DNA of 64,000 nucleotides from Ampullaceana balthica (lineage: Eukaryota > Mollusca > Gastropoda > Lymnaeidae). Within the stretch, counting starts at the first letter, position 1; the number at the start of each line of letters is the position of its first letter. Shown here piece by piece: positions 11,917-23,466 of this stretch. The stretch lies in NCBI GenBank assembly GCA_944989445.1, contig CALYLW010000550.1, positions 8,362-72,361 on the forward strand, given 5' to 3'. A program made the translations under genes and the position numbers. The notes under the pieces were generated by a model, which made no database searches, was not told the origin of the DNA, and saw nothing but the letters and a program-made list of their open reading frames with translations.

Positions 11917-12426
11917 TTATTTATAAGCGTAAATTTATCATTTTTCTATTTAAAAAATTAAATACGTATTTTTTAAAAAATAAGCAAGAAACAATTTTAT
12001 CATTATCGATACAAACTAAAGCTATTTGAAAGCAGGCAATTTAAAGTAAAGTCTGGGAATTTTTATAATCTTCCTAAGGATTTCCCACTGGCTAAGATTA
12101 GTTTTGGTATTTATGGTACGATTTAAGTTGACTTATTTGTGAGAAATTAATCATTTATTTTACCATGTTTGTCTAAGATAACTATGAAAATAATTGAAAA
12201 AAAATAATAAAGGCTGAAACTAAAAAATATGTTTTAAGCCAAAGGGTATCGTGAGATATTGCTTAAATTTTAATTAAAAGCTTAACATCTGCTTAAACTA
12301 TAACTCGAAAAATGATTTATCAATTTTTACAGTGCAATCATTGACATTACCGTCTCTATGTTATATTTCAAAATTATGTTAATACTCTTACTGTAACTAA
12401 TTTTACTAGGTTACCATATCACTCAC
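11917..12426. other. AT-rich intron or flank, no feature seen
   Basis: Nothing recognisable apart from AT-rich sequence. It lies just downstream of the last Ig exon and is taken to be its intron. Confidence 0.5.
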
Positions 12427-12747
12427 CGTATACTTTAAGCTCACAAGGTGCTGACATCTGCATTTCTTTATAAACACAAACTAGTTGGCCTTCATCATGC
12501 ACATCGACATCAGTTATAGTTAAAGTCATGGTCGTTAAATTATCTGTAACTTCAATCGTTCCACTGAATTTGGTGCTTCTACTTGCGTTGCATTTATTTG
12601 TGTAGCATCTTAAAATTTCTGCATCCGTCAAAGAAGCATATTTAACGGTCAAGTAAGAATCGCTTGATGTGTCTTTTTCTATACAATTAATTGTGACCGT
12701 TGTTCCTTTTTCAACAGGTTTAGGGCAACTCAGTGTCGGGTAGTAGT
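12427..12747 (-). CDS. Ig-superfamily gene, exon 5: second six-cysteine Ig domain
   Basis: A 321-nt exon on the minus strand, with acceptor TTATTTAAG just above 12747 and donor GTGAGT at 12426-12421. It is phase 1 at both ends, as in classic Ig-domain exons, and open throughout. It encodes one Ig-like domain of about 107 residues: strand B cysteine in VTINC and strand F motif DEGQLVC. It has six cysteines in all, in the same order as exon 2 (SC, INC, LRC, NKC, LVC, PC). The canonical Trp of strand C is absent. It closely resembles exon 2, even in part of the acceptor, so the two arose by exon duplication. The split codon from exon 4 (G plus AC) gives Asp. It probably binds extracellular ligands; the ligand is unknown. 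Further exons must lie beyond the left edge. Confidence 0.85.
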
Positions 12748-12883
12748 CTTAAATAATCAAACAAACGAAGCCTTTTAATCAATACTATTAAAATTGAAGT
12801 GGTTAAAAATGTAAAATAATAAATTGATAAATTGATAGCATTTAATAGGATAATTAGCTTTTTAAAGAAATTTTCAGACAGAA

Positions 12884-13279
12884 TCTCTATATATAATCCT
12901 CTTCGTGGTCGGACCCTGCCAGGCAACAAGAAGCTGCATGTGCAACATATACTAATTTTAGAAAGCAGCGCACCAAATTACTGCACCAATGCATCAAAAG
13001 GTGTGCAAATTAAATATGCGCTGTAAAAAAAATGACGTCATTGTTTTCGCTGATATTTGTAATTTGGTAAAAAGGGAACAATGCAAAAAGAGGATTTGAT
13101 GATGGTTAAATATAACATCAAAAAACAAAGGGGGGCGCCATAGGTGCCCTACAACCCCTATTATAAAATACTTTGTGTGCATTTCAGAAAGTTTAATATT
13201 TCGTATTGATCAAACAAGGACAAGTTAGTTGGTCTTTTAAAAAAGGTCGGCGCCGAGGCCGTCCTAAAAAAGTGCATTA
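12884..13279 (+). mobile_element. Helitron family B, 3-prime truncated copy (B2)
   Basis: Matches B1 from its TCTCTATATATAA-type start through the GCGCACCAAATTACTGCACC block and the GGCGCCATAGG block, without the 3-prime hairpin. It ends within the segment AGTGCATT. Confidence 0.65.
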
Positions 13280-13339
13280 AAGGGGTAAAAGAACTCTCCA
13301 TGAGCAAGTCTGCGGCGTATGTTATATGTATAATAAGTA

Positions 13340-13712
13340 AAATGTAAAAAAAACTTTTTTTTAAAAAAGGACACGCTTTTATTTACAAACATTTACAGAC
13401 TGAAACGCACTGATCTCCCCTGCCCTTGATGTAAACACGGGAATTTGGTAAACGAGGGCAATGAGCCGTGGAGGTCAACTCTAGCAGACGACTATACATT
13501 CTAAATAGTGATAAATAGAGACAATTTAATTACGGTACATTCGATCGATCTGAAATTTTGATACAATGCATTGTCATCCAAGATCTATCTGTGGTAAAAT
13601 TTTGAGATCTCTAGGACCATCAGAAGTGGTTTAATTTTACGTTTCAAGATTTGAAGGAAGGATGGATGGAAAGATGGATGGATACAACATACAAACAGTG
13701 TGACTTAAATAA
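13340..13712 (-). mobile_element. family F element related to D/E
   Basis: On the minus strand it carries the GAAATTTTGATAC core and TTACGGTACATTCGATCGATC. It also shares with E5 the ACTATTTAGAATGTATAGTCG block (13490-13510). Ends are not clear. A GGATGGAT run sits at its 5-prime side. Confidence 0.5.
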
Positions 13713-14970
13713 AAGCGTGTAAAAATCAAGGTATGTATGTATTTATGTATGAATGTATGTATGTCCTTTATAGCTGACGAAACCATTCATCTGATCGCCA
13801 TGAAACTTTTGGAGACTTTTGAGTACGTTCCTGGGATGGTAACTGGCAAATTTGCTTGCAAAATTTAACAGTCATTGGGCGCCGGGGGCCCATAATGCTT
13901 TTTTTTCAAATGTGATCTATATAAAATTAGATTAAGCGTTAGCTATTAAGTAAATTGATGGATCTTAACAAAACTTTGTATATAACAACTTGGTAGCCAA
14001 TATTGAAATACTATATGGCGCTAATTTCCTAATGTCCATTTCTTCGGGGTGGGGGCTCAAAATTTCTTTTTTCATTAACGTTTAAGATTTTATTCCCCAT
14101 TTCAAGTATTAAAGATCTTGATAAATATAGATAAATATATCCACTATGAAATTGTTTGAAATAAACAGGTGTTTTGAACTTGAAATCTTGCACTAATTGG
14201 GCCATGGGGCCCTTAATGCCGTATTTTGCTTATATGAGCTTGGGGGAGCTACCATCTCCTACCAAGCGCGTCCTCAGGCGGTTGATAGAGGAACGACCTT
14301 TAGATATAAAGGTTAGCCGTGAATATTGAATAAGCGGCCGCGGACCAACTGGTTTGCTGTCGTGGAGGGTGAGGTGGGGTATCCCGTGGTAAGGATACTC
14401 TTTAAAAAATGCCTCATAAACCCAAGGAAATGACTGCAATAAGCGAACATAGAGCGCTCAAACTCTAAACCCGGACAGATGAGGCCGTCAGCTAGGGATA
14501 GCAATTCATCTAGGAGAGAAAACTCTGAAATAAAATCAACTGCTGCCTTGCAGATGGTCTTGGCTGACCAAAGGCTATGGAAGCACATCCAGAAAAACAG
14601 CAGGCTGAAGTCGGAGACCACGGGCCAATTGGCGCAAAACTCGTCGGCACGCAAAACTCAAAATGATGGAAAATAATGGAAATGGTGGATGGAGCTATAT
14701 AAAAATTAGTTTTTGTGATAGCTACAGAGTAAATGAATGGATCTTAACCAAACTTTGTATATAAAAACTTGGTAGCCCATAATAAAATAAAAATGGCACT
14801 GCACTTCTAAGGTCCAATTGTTCAGGGCTGGGGGCCCAAAATGTCTTTTTTCGAAAATGTTTGAGATCTTATTTGCAATTCTATTTTTATCATTTTATAG
14901 AATTACATCCAGAATGAAACTTACATCTTAAATCGAATGAGATCGTTACAACGCACGACGGGTCTGCTAG
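13713..14970 (+). mobile_element. Helitron family A, copy A4 with foreign insert
   Basis: Begins GTAAAAATCAAGGTATGTATG and ends ACGACGGGTCTGCTAG (14970) before T. The GATCGCCATGAAACTTTTGG head block is intact. An insert at about 14240-14689 splits the TATATGAGCTATATAAAAA segment, and the 3-prime part is shortened. Confidence 0.75.
14240..14689. mobile_element. GC-richer insert of unknown origin inside A4
   Basis: About 450 bp near 50% GC in a surrounding of about 30%. It splits family A sequence, and GAGCT occurs on both sides, which could be a 5-bp target duplication. The minus strand has a 113-codon open frame (14654-14313) that I do not recognise, and a second overlapping frame reads through on the same strand. 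It may be a fragment of a coding transposon or a processed host sequence. Confidence 0.5.
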
Positions 14971-15252
14971 TTTAATATATTTATATCTCATGTATAAATT
15001 TAATTATTTTTGCTCTTTTAAACATTTTTTTTTCAGAAACATAATATTTATGTTTATTTTTAAAAACTTATATAAAAATAAATATTTATTTTAAAAAACT
15101 TCTACTTCTGTTTCTCTTAATTAATCTTTTTTTAACTTATATAGTTGTCTGTATTATGTTTACAAATATGTTTTGCTTTTTAGTATTTCCCCCTAGACTA
15201 TGGCTATAATAATTACTATCATACTGAATCATATCTCTCAGTAGATTAAACG

Positions 15253-15485
15253 GTGCCAACAAAGTGTAACAACGGTGGATGGTACCCAGAATCAGAAAGG
15301 GATCCTATTGGAATGTAGAAAAGGATTTGGAAACAATATTCCAATGGACCATAGTAAATAGGATTCGTACAGATAATGTGACATCAAGGGCTAATAGGCT
15401 GTTCTGTTATATTATTTAGTGATCCTTTTTTTTATAAAGTGAGAAAGATAATAGAGGCCCGGGATAAACCGGGTGTATCAGTTAG
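15253..15485 (+). mobile_element. Helitron family G, fragment G1
   Basis: Irregular GGGATCC/ATTGGAAT-type internal repeats are followed by a Helitron-like 3-prime terminus: hairpin CCCGG-GATAAA-CCGGG, then TGTATCAG and TTAG at 15482-15485 (decayed CTAG) before T. Confidence 0.6.
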
Positions 15486-15487
15486 TA

Positions 15488-15670
15488 ATGTATAAGAATC
15501 AAAGTTTGCGCACTAACGGTGGGCGGGGGATGTGTCGCAACGTTTTTAGGTGCATTGATGGATCTCGATCCAAACCTGGCATATTTATCCATCATTATCC
15601 AGATTAAAATATAGAGGAGTTTTCAATTTGCATCTGTCTCCGCTTGGGGCCGGGGGCCCATTTAATGTTT
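15488..15670 (+). mobile_element. old family A-like fragment
   Basis: TAAGAATCAAAGTTTGCG head, a GATGGATCTCGATCCAAACC block, and a GGGGCCGGGGGCCC block, all diverged from A1. Confidence 0.5.
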
Positions 15671-15689
15671 TTATTTTACAATTTAACAT

Positions 15690-16245
15690 TTATAGTTATT
15701 GTTTCTATTTTGTTAGATACATTTATCAAAATTGTAACATGCGCTTAAGCTTTTAATGTGATATATATTATTTTTACTTTTTAGAAATGAATTGAAACCT
15801 CTTTCACAACATGTATGAATAGGGCCTGAATCATTTTGTTACGACTGAATGTCTATTTTAAATATTTTTAGGGTATTATTTACTATCTATGTCAACTTCG
15901 AACATTGAATATATATATATATATAATTTGGATTTGTTTTTGTAACAACGACCATAAGGATTTAATTAACCCTAATTTTATTGTTTATACTTCGTTCTAT
16001 ACTTTTCCCGAAATAGAAGCAAACTTTTTAGCTTTTAATTTGATTTTATTTTCTATATTTTTCTAGAACTTAATTGGAGCCACTTCACAATATGTATAAA
16101 TAGAGCCTAAATTTATTTCGTTACTACCGAAAGTGTATTTAATGATTTTTATTGGATTATTTACAATTTATTTCAACTTCGAATACAAATATACTTTACT
16201 TTCGATTTTTCTTTAAACCATGACGATTACCAATAAATGTTAACA
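15690..16245. repeat. diverged tandem duplication, unit about 300 bp
   Basis: 15755-15960 and 16030-16245 share a block with AATTGRARCC, TTTCACAA.ATGTATRAATAG and a GGRTTATTTAC. segment in the same order. No coding seen. Confidence 0.55.
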
Positions 16246-16256
16246 ATTCAAAAATT

Positions 16257-16542
16257 TAAAATATATATATTAATCAATATACATAATTTGCAATCTCTGT
16301 CACGTCTGTCTGTCTGTCATGTCTCTCTGTCCGTGACGCTACTAATTTTAGAAAGCAGCGCACCATATTACTGCACCACAAAAGAACTCTTTTCGAACGG
16401 CCTCATAAAATTGTTCAATAGAGAATTAAATGAATAAATCAAACATAAATAAAATTAATTAAAGTTCTGTATTACGTTATTGTTTAATCTGATGTGTACT
16501 TATTTTGAAAACTTCCGTCATTTTTGACGGGTGATACACTAG
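16257..16542 (+). mobile_element. Helitron family B, internally deleted copy (B3)
   Basis: AT-run head, GTCTGTCTGTCTGTCATG, the GCAGCGCACC block, then a jump to the 3-prime hairpin CCGTCATTTTTGACGG (16515-16530) and CTAG at 16539-16542 before T. About 286 bp, the shortest B copy with both ends. Confidence 0.8.
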
Positions 16543-16689
16543 TAAAGTGATAATAATAAAAAAAATTGAGAAACGTTGTAAAATTTACTTTTAATGGTAA
16601 GTTAAGATAATTAATTTTTACAAATTACTGCCATCGTCATAGGATATGATTGTTTATTTAATACGCATGTGTTTGTTTTTATCTCTATG

Positions 16690-16768
16690 TAAAGTGCTGT
16701 TAGCCCAGTACCTTACTGGTGTACAGAGCTATGCAAACGATGAATATATTATTATTATCATAATAATA
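16690..16768 (+). repeat. SINE/LINE 3-prime tail fragment
   Basis: GTAAAGTGCTG...CAGAGCTATGCAAA...ATTATTATTAT resembles the tail of the SINE at 44247-44394 (AAAGCGCTGTGAG...GCGATATATAAAT...ATT repeats). Confidence 0.5.
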
Positions 16769-16827
16769 TATACGTAGTTCTATTTCCAAAGTATTTTCTT
16801 AATTATATATGATTTATATGTATAATA

Positions 16828-17120
16828 CCCCCATTATTTGTCAAACTTTTAATGTTACATTATCCTGATTATTTTAAAAATTTTGGGTGTATTATAAAAT
16901 ATTCTAGAAAACTCAAATTTTTTTGCTGTTGCTGTGTCTCTTTTATTTTTTAGCCTGTTTTATTGGGACACATTTGAAAGCATTATCCCCATTATTTGTC
17001 AAACTTTGAGTGTAATAGGAGTCTTATTAGTTACATGATTCGGGTATGATTTAAAATATTTTAGAAACCTATGCTATTTCATTAACCATCTTTGTAATCT
17101 ATAACAGATTTTAATTGGAT
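16828..17120. repeat. diverged direct repeat, unit about 155 bp
   Basis: CCCCATTATTTGTCAAACTT at 16829 and again at 16988, each followed by a TTTAAAATATT.TAGAAA block. A third diverged relative lies near 19900-20060. Confidence 0.5.
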
Positions 17121-17132
17121 AAAATGTAAAGT

Positions 17133-17355
17133 AAAAAGGGCACCATGGTCTCGCTGTAGAACGCTGGGCTGTAAAACTGAGGCTAGGGAGAGTCACGGGT
17201 TCTAGCCTCGGTACTGGCCAGGCCCTCGGGTCATTGTGCTAGCCACACATTCCCCTGCTCGGTAGTGGTGGCTCAATGAAACGTGTAGACGCTACTTCAC
17301 AAGCCCCAAAGACCAGTGGAGATGTGTCTTGTGGTCCGCGAGAAAAGTATGAACT
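17133..17355 (+). mobile_element. tRNA-derived SINE (SINE1)
   Basis: A GC-rich unit in AT-rich DNA has a tRNA-like head: GGTCTCGCTGTAGAACGCTGG as a possible box A and GGGTTCTAGCC as a box B-like segment. It is followed by a body with GCTAGCCACACATTCCCCTGC and GGTGGCTCAATGAAACG. Part of the body recurs at 36476-36590. Confidence 0.6.
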
Positions 17356-17599
17356 TTTTATTTTTTAAATTAAGAACGCAAAAAACATAAATTTTGTCAC
17401 ATTTTGAATATATTGGTTTGTTTAAATCACTCGATGGCGAGAACATAGCGTCGAAAGCCATATCAATTTGTTTCCTTTCAATATATTATTAGGAAGCACG
17501 CAAATGGTAGCATACTAGTAGATTTTTACTTATTAACTTAACATGTATACAAGTAACTAGTTACATACGAAGTATAATTATATTTAAATTTCCAGCACG

Positions 17600-17690
17600 G
17601 CAGTAGCACAATTTTCAATAGTGGTCCGCGGCTAAGACACACATTTTTTCAAGTGGTCCCTGAACCTCAAAAGATTGAAAATCACTGCCA
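17600..17690. mobile_element. hAT terminal remnant
   Basis: AGTGGTCCGCGG at the left and CAAAAGATTGAAAATCACTG at the right resemble hAT ends; very short and decayed. Confidence 0.3.
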
Positions 17691-17719
17691 TAGACAGTCA
17701 TGGTCAAAAAAGGGGTTAT

Positions 17720-18198
17720 TAAATCACTTATATTAACTTGGCGGCCGTCTCTGTCTGTCGTCATCTCATCATCTCATGGGCGGGCGGGCGAAAAAACAAA
17801 AGTCAAAAATGACCCACTTACCGTGATCCGATCGAGCTGAAATTTGGCAAATGGGCCCGACTCACCTAACAATGCATCGTATCAAAATTTCAGATCGATC
17901 GATTGTACCGTAATTAAATTAATGCATTTTTAGTTTATCCTTATATGAGGTATGTAATTCCAATTCACTGTTTGTTATTGTTTTTTTTCCCACGTGAATG
18001 TTTCAGTTGACGCTTAGACGTCGACCGTCGTGCCGACACCCCCTCACGTCCCATCCCCCGTTAAAAGACATGGGACATCACTCGGTGTCAGTCTGTAAAT
18101 ATTTGTGACGTTGGAACATAATCAATACTTTTAATTATGACTCAAATATAAGGGATTTATAGTAAAAAACTTTGTTTTGACGGTTTTGTTTTATTTTT
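17720..18198 (+). mobile_element. family E Helentron-like element E1
   Basis: First of four head-to-tail elements. Start TTAAATCACTTATATTAAC, GTCTGTCGTCATCTC tract, GATCGAGCTGAAATTTGGC block, CGTACCGTAATTAAATT-type core, and a 3-prime end with ATAAGGGATTTATAG plus AAAAAC...GTTTT hairpin. No coding. Confidence 0.7.
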
Positions 18199-18767
18199 AA
18201 ATCCCTTATATTATCTTCGCGGCCGTCTCTGTCTGTCGTCATCTCTGTCTTGGGCGGGCGGGTGGGCGGGCGGGGGAAAAAACAAAAGTAAAAATTGAAC
18301 CCACTTACCGTGATCCGATCGAGCTGAAATTTGGCATACGGGCCAGTCTCACCTAACAATGCATCGTGTCTAAATTTCAGATCGATCGATCGTACCGTAA
18401 TTAAATTAATGCATTTTTAGTTTATCCTTATATGAGGTATGTAATTCAAATTCACTGTTTGTTATTGTTTTTTTTCCACGTGAAAGTTTGAGTTGACGCG
18501 TTAAGGCGACCCGTCGAAGCACCGGGGTGCTTTTGTTTACGTTTTACGTGACACGCTGAGCTCGGTCAAGCGAATCGGTGACCAGACTTTTCCCCTCTCC
18601 TCCTCCCACCCACCCCTCCCCCCCTGGGATAATGAAGCAAAGTTGAGTTAAGACAGATTCAGTCTGTAAATGCTTGTCGCGTTTAAAAATAATCAATACT
18701 GTTAGTTATGACTCATATAAAAGGCATTTATAGTCAAAAACAATGTTTTTACGGGTTTGTTTTATTA
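18199..18767 (+). mobile_element. family E element E2
   Basis: Starts AAATCCCTTATATTATC directly after the end of E1, same internal order. It includes a GC-rich segment (18500-18625) with ACACGCTGAGCTCGGTC, and ends GGGATTT-like plus hairpin and ACGGGTTTGTTTTATT. Confidence 0.75.
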
Positions 18768-19298
18768 AATCCCTTATATTAACTTCACCGCCGTCTCTGT
18801 CTTGGGCTCGCGGTCGGTCGGTCGGGAGGGCGGAAAAACAAAAGTCAAAAATGACTTACTTCCCGTGATGCCATTGAGCTGAAATTTGGCACATAGGTTT
18901 ATGTCACCTAACAATGCATCGTTACAAAATTTCAGATTGATCGAACGTAAAGTTATTAAATTAATGCATTTTTAGTTTATCTATATAAACTATAGGTAGC
19001 GGTCGCTATTGTTTACATTTGACGGGTCACTTGACTTCACGCCAGCCATCAGTGAACACATCTCGTGTTTTAACCAGGTGGTTTACATCAGGAGTTGAGT
19101 TAACGCGTTGACACCACTCATCCATGTCCACACCCCATCCCCCCTTCCCCAAGTTTTAAAGCCAGGGGAGATCATTTCGGTTTCAGTCTGTAAATGTTTG
19201 TCGCGTTTGAACATAATCAATACTTTTAATTATGTCTCATATATAAGGGATTTATAGTCAAAAACTTTGTTTTTCCGGGGTTGTTTTATTAAATCCCT
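18768..19298 (+). mobile_element. family E element E3
   Basis: Starts AAATCCCTTATATTAACTTC and ends AAGGGATTTATAG, hairpin, GGGGTTGTTTTATT. Internal GTCGGTCGGTCGG replaces the GTCTGTC tract of E1. Confidence 0.75.
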
Positions 19299-19836
19299 TA
19301 TATTAACTTCGAAATCTTGTCTCTCTGTCCCTCTCTCTCTCTCTCTCTGTCTGTCGTTCGTCGTCAGTTAGAAAAACAAAAGTTAAAAATGACCCACTTT
19401 CCGTGATGCCATCGAACTGCAATTTGGCACATAGCCTCGTGTCACATAACAATGTATCCTGTCAAAATTTCAGATCGATCGAACATACCGTAATTAAGTT
19501 AATGCATTTTTAGTAAATGCCTATATAACGTATGTAATTCAAATTCACGGTTTGTTATTGTTTTACTTCCATGTGCCAGTTCACGCGTTGACGCCAGTCA
19601 TCGACGTATCGGCGTGCTTTTGTTTACATTTTACGTGTCACGCTGATCTCGGTCCAGCGATAGGTGACCAGACCTTTCCCCTCCCACCCCCCAAGGTCAT
19701 AGAGCAAAGAGGAGTTAAGGAAGATTCTGTCTGTAAATGTTTATCGTGTTTGAACATGATCAATATTTTTAATTATTCCTCATATACAAGGGATTTATAG
19801 TCAAAAACTTTGATTTTACGGGGTTGTTTTATTTAA
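19299..19836 (+). mobile_element. family E element E4
   Basis: Last of the array. Starts AAATCCCTTATATTAACTTC, has a CTCTCTCTCTCTCTCTGTCTG tract, the GAAATTTCAGATCGATCG core region, and ends AAGGGATTTATAG plus hairpin and GGGGTTGTTTTATTTAA. Confidence 0.75.
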
Positions 19837-20139
19837 TATAGTTTTATTTTTAAAAATTTTACTTCTTATCCGATTGTTTTCGGAACGATTGTCAGTTTGG
19901 TAAAGACTCACGTTATAATGTCTATAATATTCTAGAAAACAACTTTAAAAAATATTTTTTTAAATATCTTCTTTAATATTTAGTCTATTTTAATGGGACA
20001 CTTTTAAAAGTTTTAAAACATATGTTCTGTCACACTTTGAATGTAAAATACTCTTATTATTTGTATGGTCGAAGCTATTTATCGGAAAACAAATAAAGAT
20101 GAAGATTAATAGTAAACGTTACTCTGTGTTGATGAAACC

Positions 20140-20804
20140 TAGCCATATATGGTAGATACCTTTATCATACGACCTGGAACGGGATCGAACGAGAAAAGTA
20201 GAGAGAGACTTAAATAGAATATTGAAGGCAACTGGATCCCATAATGAAATACTTGGGATTTTTGGGATCACACTGGGGTATGTTATTCCATCAAAATGTG
20301 GGATAGCCTAAGCTTAACGGATTAGACAAAGCATGGAATCCCTTTATGAAACGGAATAAAAGAGGTGAATAGGATTCGATCAAGAACAGAATTCCGTTAT
20401 GCAGGATACCACTGGGATACGTGATCCCGTCTATGTATCATATCCGAAAAAGGGAATTTAATCCCATTATGCAGCGGTATATGAAATTTCAATGAAGCAG
20501 GCAATCATATGGGGGAAATGGTTTTTACCGAAATGGGATACCCTTATGCAAATGGATAATGCTGAGCAATGTTATCAGATTTAAGTAAGGTATTTTATAT
20601 TGAAAATATATTTACTTCATGAATGGTATCCCATTACGCAAGGGAATCATATTGGAATGTGTAATCTAAAAAACAACATGGAACGTTATGGGGGAAAAGG
20701 ATTTGACCTAGAACGTGATCCCATTATTCAACGGAATCGTAATGGGTGGGGTACAAAATGGTATCCATAATTCGGGCCCTGGAGAAACAGGTTATATCAG
20801 CTAG
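20140..20804 (+). mobile_element. Helitron family G, longer copy G2
   Basis: Filled with irregular repeats of a GGGATCCCATTATG-like motif about every 30-60 bp. It ends GGGCCCTGGAGAAACAGG TTATATCAG then CTAG at 20801-20804. The terminus matches G1, although the hairpin is decayed and the next base is C, not T. Confidence 0.55.
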
Positions 20805-21195
20805 CAAGAAAATAACTCATAGTGAGAGTTCAGTTTGAGCAGATTATTCTATAATAATGAGTCATAGATTATCCCAAGAAAATAGATTACACGTACTAAT
20901 GTGTTTTAATTTACTATTTTTATAAAGGATAAAAAAATGTATGTTACACTTGAGACACACATAATGGTTTTAAGGGGAAATTCTAAATAGATTTAAAATA
21001 GATGAGTAAGTATTTGTTTTCATTATCAGCGTTTGTATGCACAACATAATAAATTTTAGCATAATAAATTATTTTAAACGAAATTAATTGAAAATGTAAT
21101 CTTTTGGATTTTTTATGTCATTATTTATGACCCTTAATACTAAATTTAAATAATGTTAACTTGCAGACTTTGTTATTATAAATATCACACTTTAC
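20805..21195. other. AT-rich intron of the Ig gene
   Basis: No repeat or coding sequence recognised. Confidence 0.4.
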
Positions 21196-21385
21196 CTAAG
21201 TCAATTTCAATTTTTGTAGTCTTGCTAACAGCATTTATTCCAGGGTCACCTTCTACAAAAACTGAAGGAAACATTTGCAGGGACACAATCTGATTTACTC
21301 CCTCAATGACTTTTAATTCGGCGTAACAGTGTATTGAGTTGAAACTTCCCTCTCCTTTAATCTGACTTCGTGATAATGTACTGTG
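21196..21385 (-). CDS. Ig-superfamily gene, exon 4: C-terminal part of a second Ig domain
   Basis: A 190-nt exon on the minus strand with a strong pyrimidine tract and acceptor (TTTTTTTCTTTAG) and donor GTAAAG at 21195-21190. Only one of its three frames is open: phase 0 in, phase 1 out. This is exactly what is needed between exon 3 (ends phase 0) and exon 5 (starts phase 1). It encodes about 63 residues, including FNSIHCYAELKV, which has the look of Ig strands E-G with the strand F cysteine. It then gives a linker rich in Val, Ser and Thr. With exon 3 it makes a C...W...C Ig domain, but the distance from Trp to the second Cys is short (about 25 residues). A small phase 0-0 exon may therefore be missing between 21.4 and 35.4 kb. 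The family is not identified further. Confidence 0.7.
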
Positions 21386-22370
21386 CTAAAGAAAAAAATA
21401 CAAGTATTTGCTTTAAAGATCTTTTTAATGTACATCAAATAATAACAATATTTTCAATAATGTTTGTCTCGTGTGAACATTTATTACATTTTTTTGTAGT
21501 GAAATGATTTTAAATAATTTTTTTTTAAATATAAAAATTTAAATGCAATTTTTTTTGAATGATTTATAAGTTTTGCTTGACAACACTAGATTAGTGTTTA
21601 AGTGTCCATACAAAAAAGAATACATTTGTTTATGACTGTTGAGATTTTCAATAGTATAAAAATGCAGTAAATAAAATAATATGACATCATATACAGTGTT
21701 TATGTTTGTTTAGGCATTTACATATTTCACAACAGGTGTTGAAATGTTGAAAAAATAAGAGGATAAAAATGTTTTATATTAAATTGTATAAAACGAGTTG
21801 CTCAAAAGATTGAGGGTGTGCAAAAACATTTTTTCTGTCTATAAAAATTAGTTTTTGTTTCTTCATTATGCTAAAGAGCTGCTTGTTTAAATTTTAAATG
21901 ATTAATACTATTCTTGACTTATTTGTAAATTTCTCTAAAGACTTGTTTTACATATCTGAGAGAATCCCTAAAACCAATTAATTTTAAAAATATAATTACC
22001 AAATTTCCGTAAAAAATGACAATGGTAGATTTTATCGACTTGTTTACTAAACGTTTAACAGTATACAGTTTTGGTCATTATCTAGTACTATGGGTTACCC
22101 CTGAATATGTTTTTTTTAATATATGCGTTATATGTAAGATAATATCAACGATTTCAGTAGAAAGGAAATTATAAGAAACAATTGAGTTATAATTTTAAAA
22201 ATAACAATTAAATTAGAAACCTGCAGGGAAGTGTACTAAACAACTAAATGATTTCATTGCGATAGGACCATTGAAATGTTATTCAAATAGCCTACAGAAG
22301 AAAAAAAGGCTATTTAGTGCCTGCGGCCACAAATTAGTGATATTTTTTTTTAATTCTTATGTTATGTCAT
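21386..22370. other. intron, no recognisable feature
   Basis: AT-rich, no repeat family seen. It could hide a short exon of the second Ig domain, which I could not find. Confidence 0.4.
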
Positions 22371-22375
22371 CTGTT

Positions 22376-22560
22376 AAAGACGCTCCTTCTATACAGACGA
22401 TTATCGCGTCCTACGCTTATCTATTGTTTGTGTCTAGTCCTGCATTCTTATTAGAGTTTTTAATGTTGATAAATTGTTTGTTTTCCTGTTTTCTTCAGGC
22501 AACCCATTCCACGCCCGAATTCCGGATGGGAAGAAATCAAATCCTTCCCAATATACCAGT
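22376..22560 (-). mobile_element. LINE-a 3-prime fragment
   Basis: On the minus strand it encodes the end of the LINE-a protein (compare 26228-26790), and its 3-prime end matches the GACGCTCCTTCTATACAGA border shared by six copies. Degraded. Confidence 0.7.
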
Positions 22561-22595
22561 GCAATCGCTGAAATAAAATAATATTAATAAAACTT

Positions 22596-22966
22596 ATATC
22601 AGAACATAAAGGCAATAAGGGGCCCCGCACCAAACCCAAAGTGTGCATGTTGTAAAATTAAAAACTCATGTGAATTGCAATGTGGATTATAAGAGACATG
22701 TGTTAATATTTATACAAATATCGTACAACTGAATTCGGAATAAACGTCTCAAAAGTTTCCCTAAAAGAAATGTAAGGCCCCGTCTCTTAAGGAATGGACA
22801 TTTGAAGTTTAATGTCTTATAGTATTGTAATATTAATAATTATGTTAGTATCAAAAAGATAGGTCAAAATATATCCACTACCAAGTAGTCAATTTTTTAA
22901 ATTATATTTATATAGCTCATATAAGGGGAAAAATACATTTGGGACCCCAGCATCCAATGAGTTCAT
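22596..22966 (-). mobile_element. old family A-like DNA
   Basis: AAGGCCCC..CTTAAGGAATGGACATT, TATATAGCTCATATAAG and GGGACCCC blocks in the order and spacing of family A read on the minus strand, heavily diverged. Confidence 0.5.
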
Positions 22967-22967
22967 T

Positions 22968-23463
22968 TTAAATCCTTTATATTCACTTTTGGTGTCTGCT
23001 TGCTTGAACTCTTGCTTTTCGCCTAAACTTTGGATCAATTTTAAGCCACTTCCTCGTAAACTAGCGAGCTGAAATTTTGCAGGCAGTTTCGTACCGATGA
23101 TAAAAACAATGTATAAAAATTTCAGATCGATCACATGTACCGTAATTGAATTGTTGATTTTTTATATTATTATATTTATTCCGATGTATCATGTTATTTT
23201 TTGAGATAGAGTGTAAGGGTGCGCATTATATTGAACAACCTTTCTGTCGCGCAATAAGGTGCGTATTTTATTGACAACTCTTTTTATAAACATATTCCTG
23301 ATCGGTGAGCATTATATTAAACATGTTTTACGACACAACTGCAATTTTGTATTTTTGGATGGTCTTGCGCTGCGTATTATAATGAACATTCTTTTAGTTA
23401 CTTCTCGTACATAAAGGATTTATAGTCAAAAACTTGGTTTTTTACGTTTTTAAACATTTTTTA
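22968..23463 (+). mobile_element. family D element D2
   Basis: Starts AAATCCTTTATATTCAC, has the GCTTGCTTG tract, GAGCTGAAATTTTGCAGGCAG, the GATCGATCACATGTACCG core, four GCGTATTATA-like motifs, then AAAGGATTTATAGTC, AAAAACTTGGTTTTTTACG. Confidence 0.8.
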
Positions 23464-23466
23464 AAA

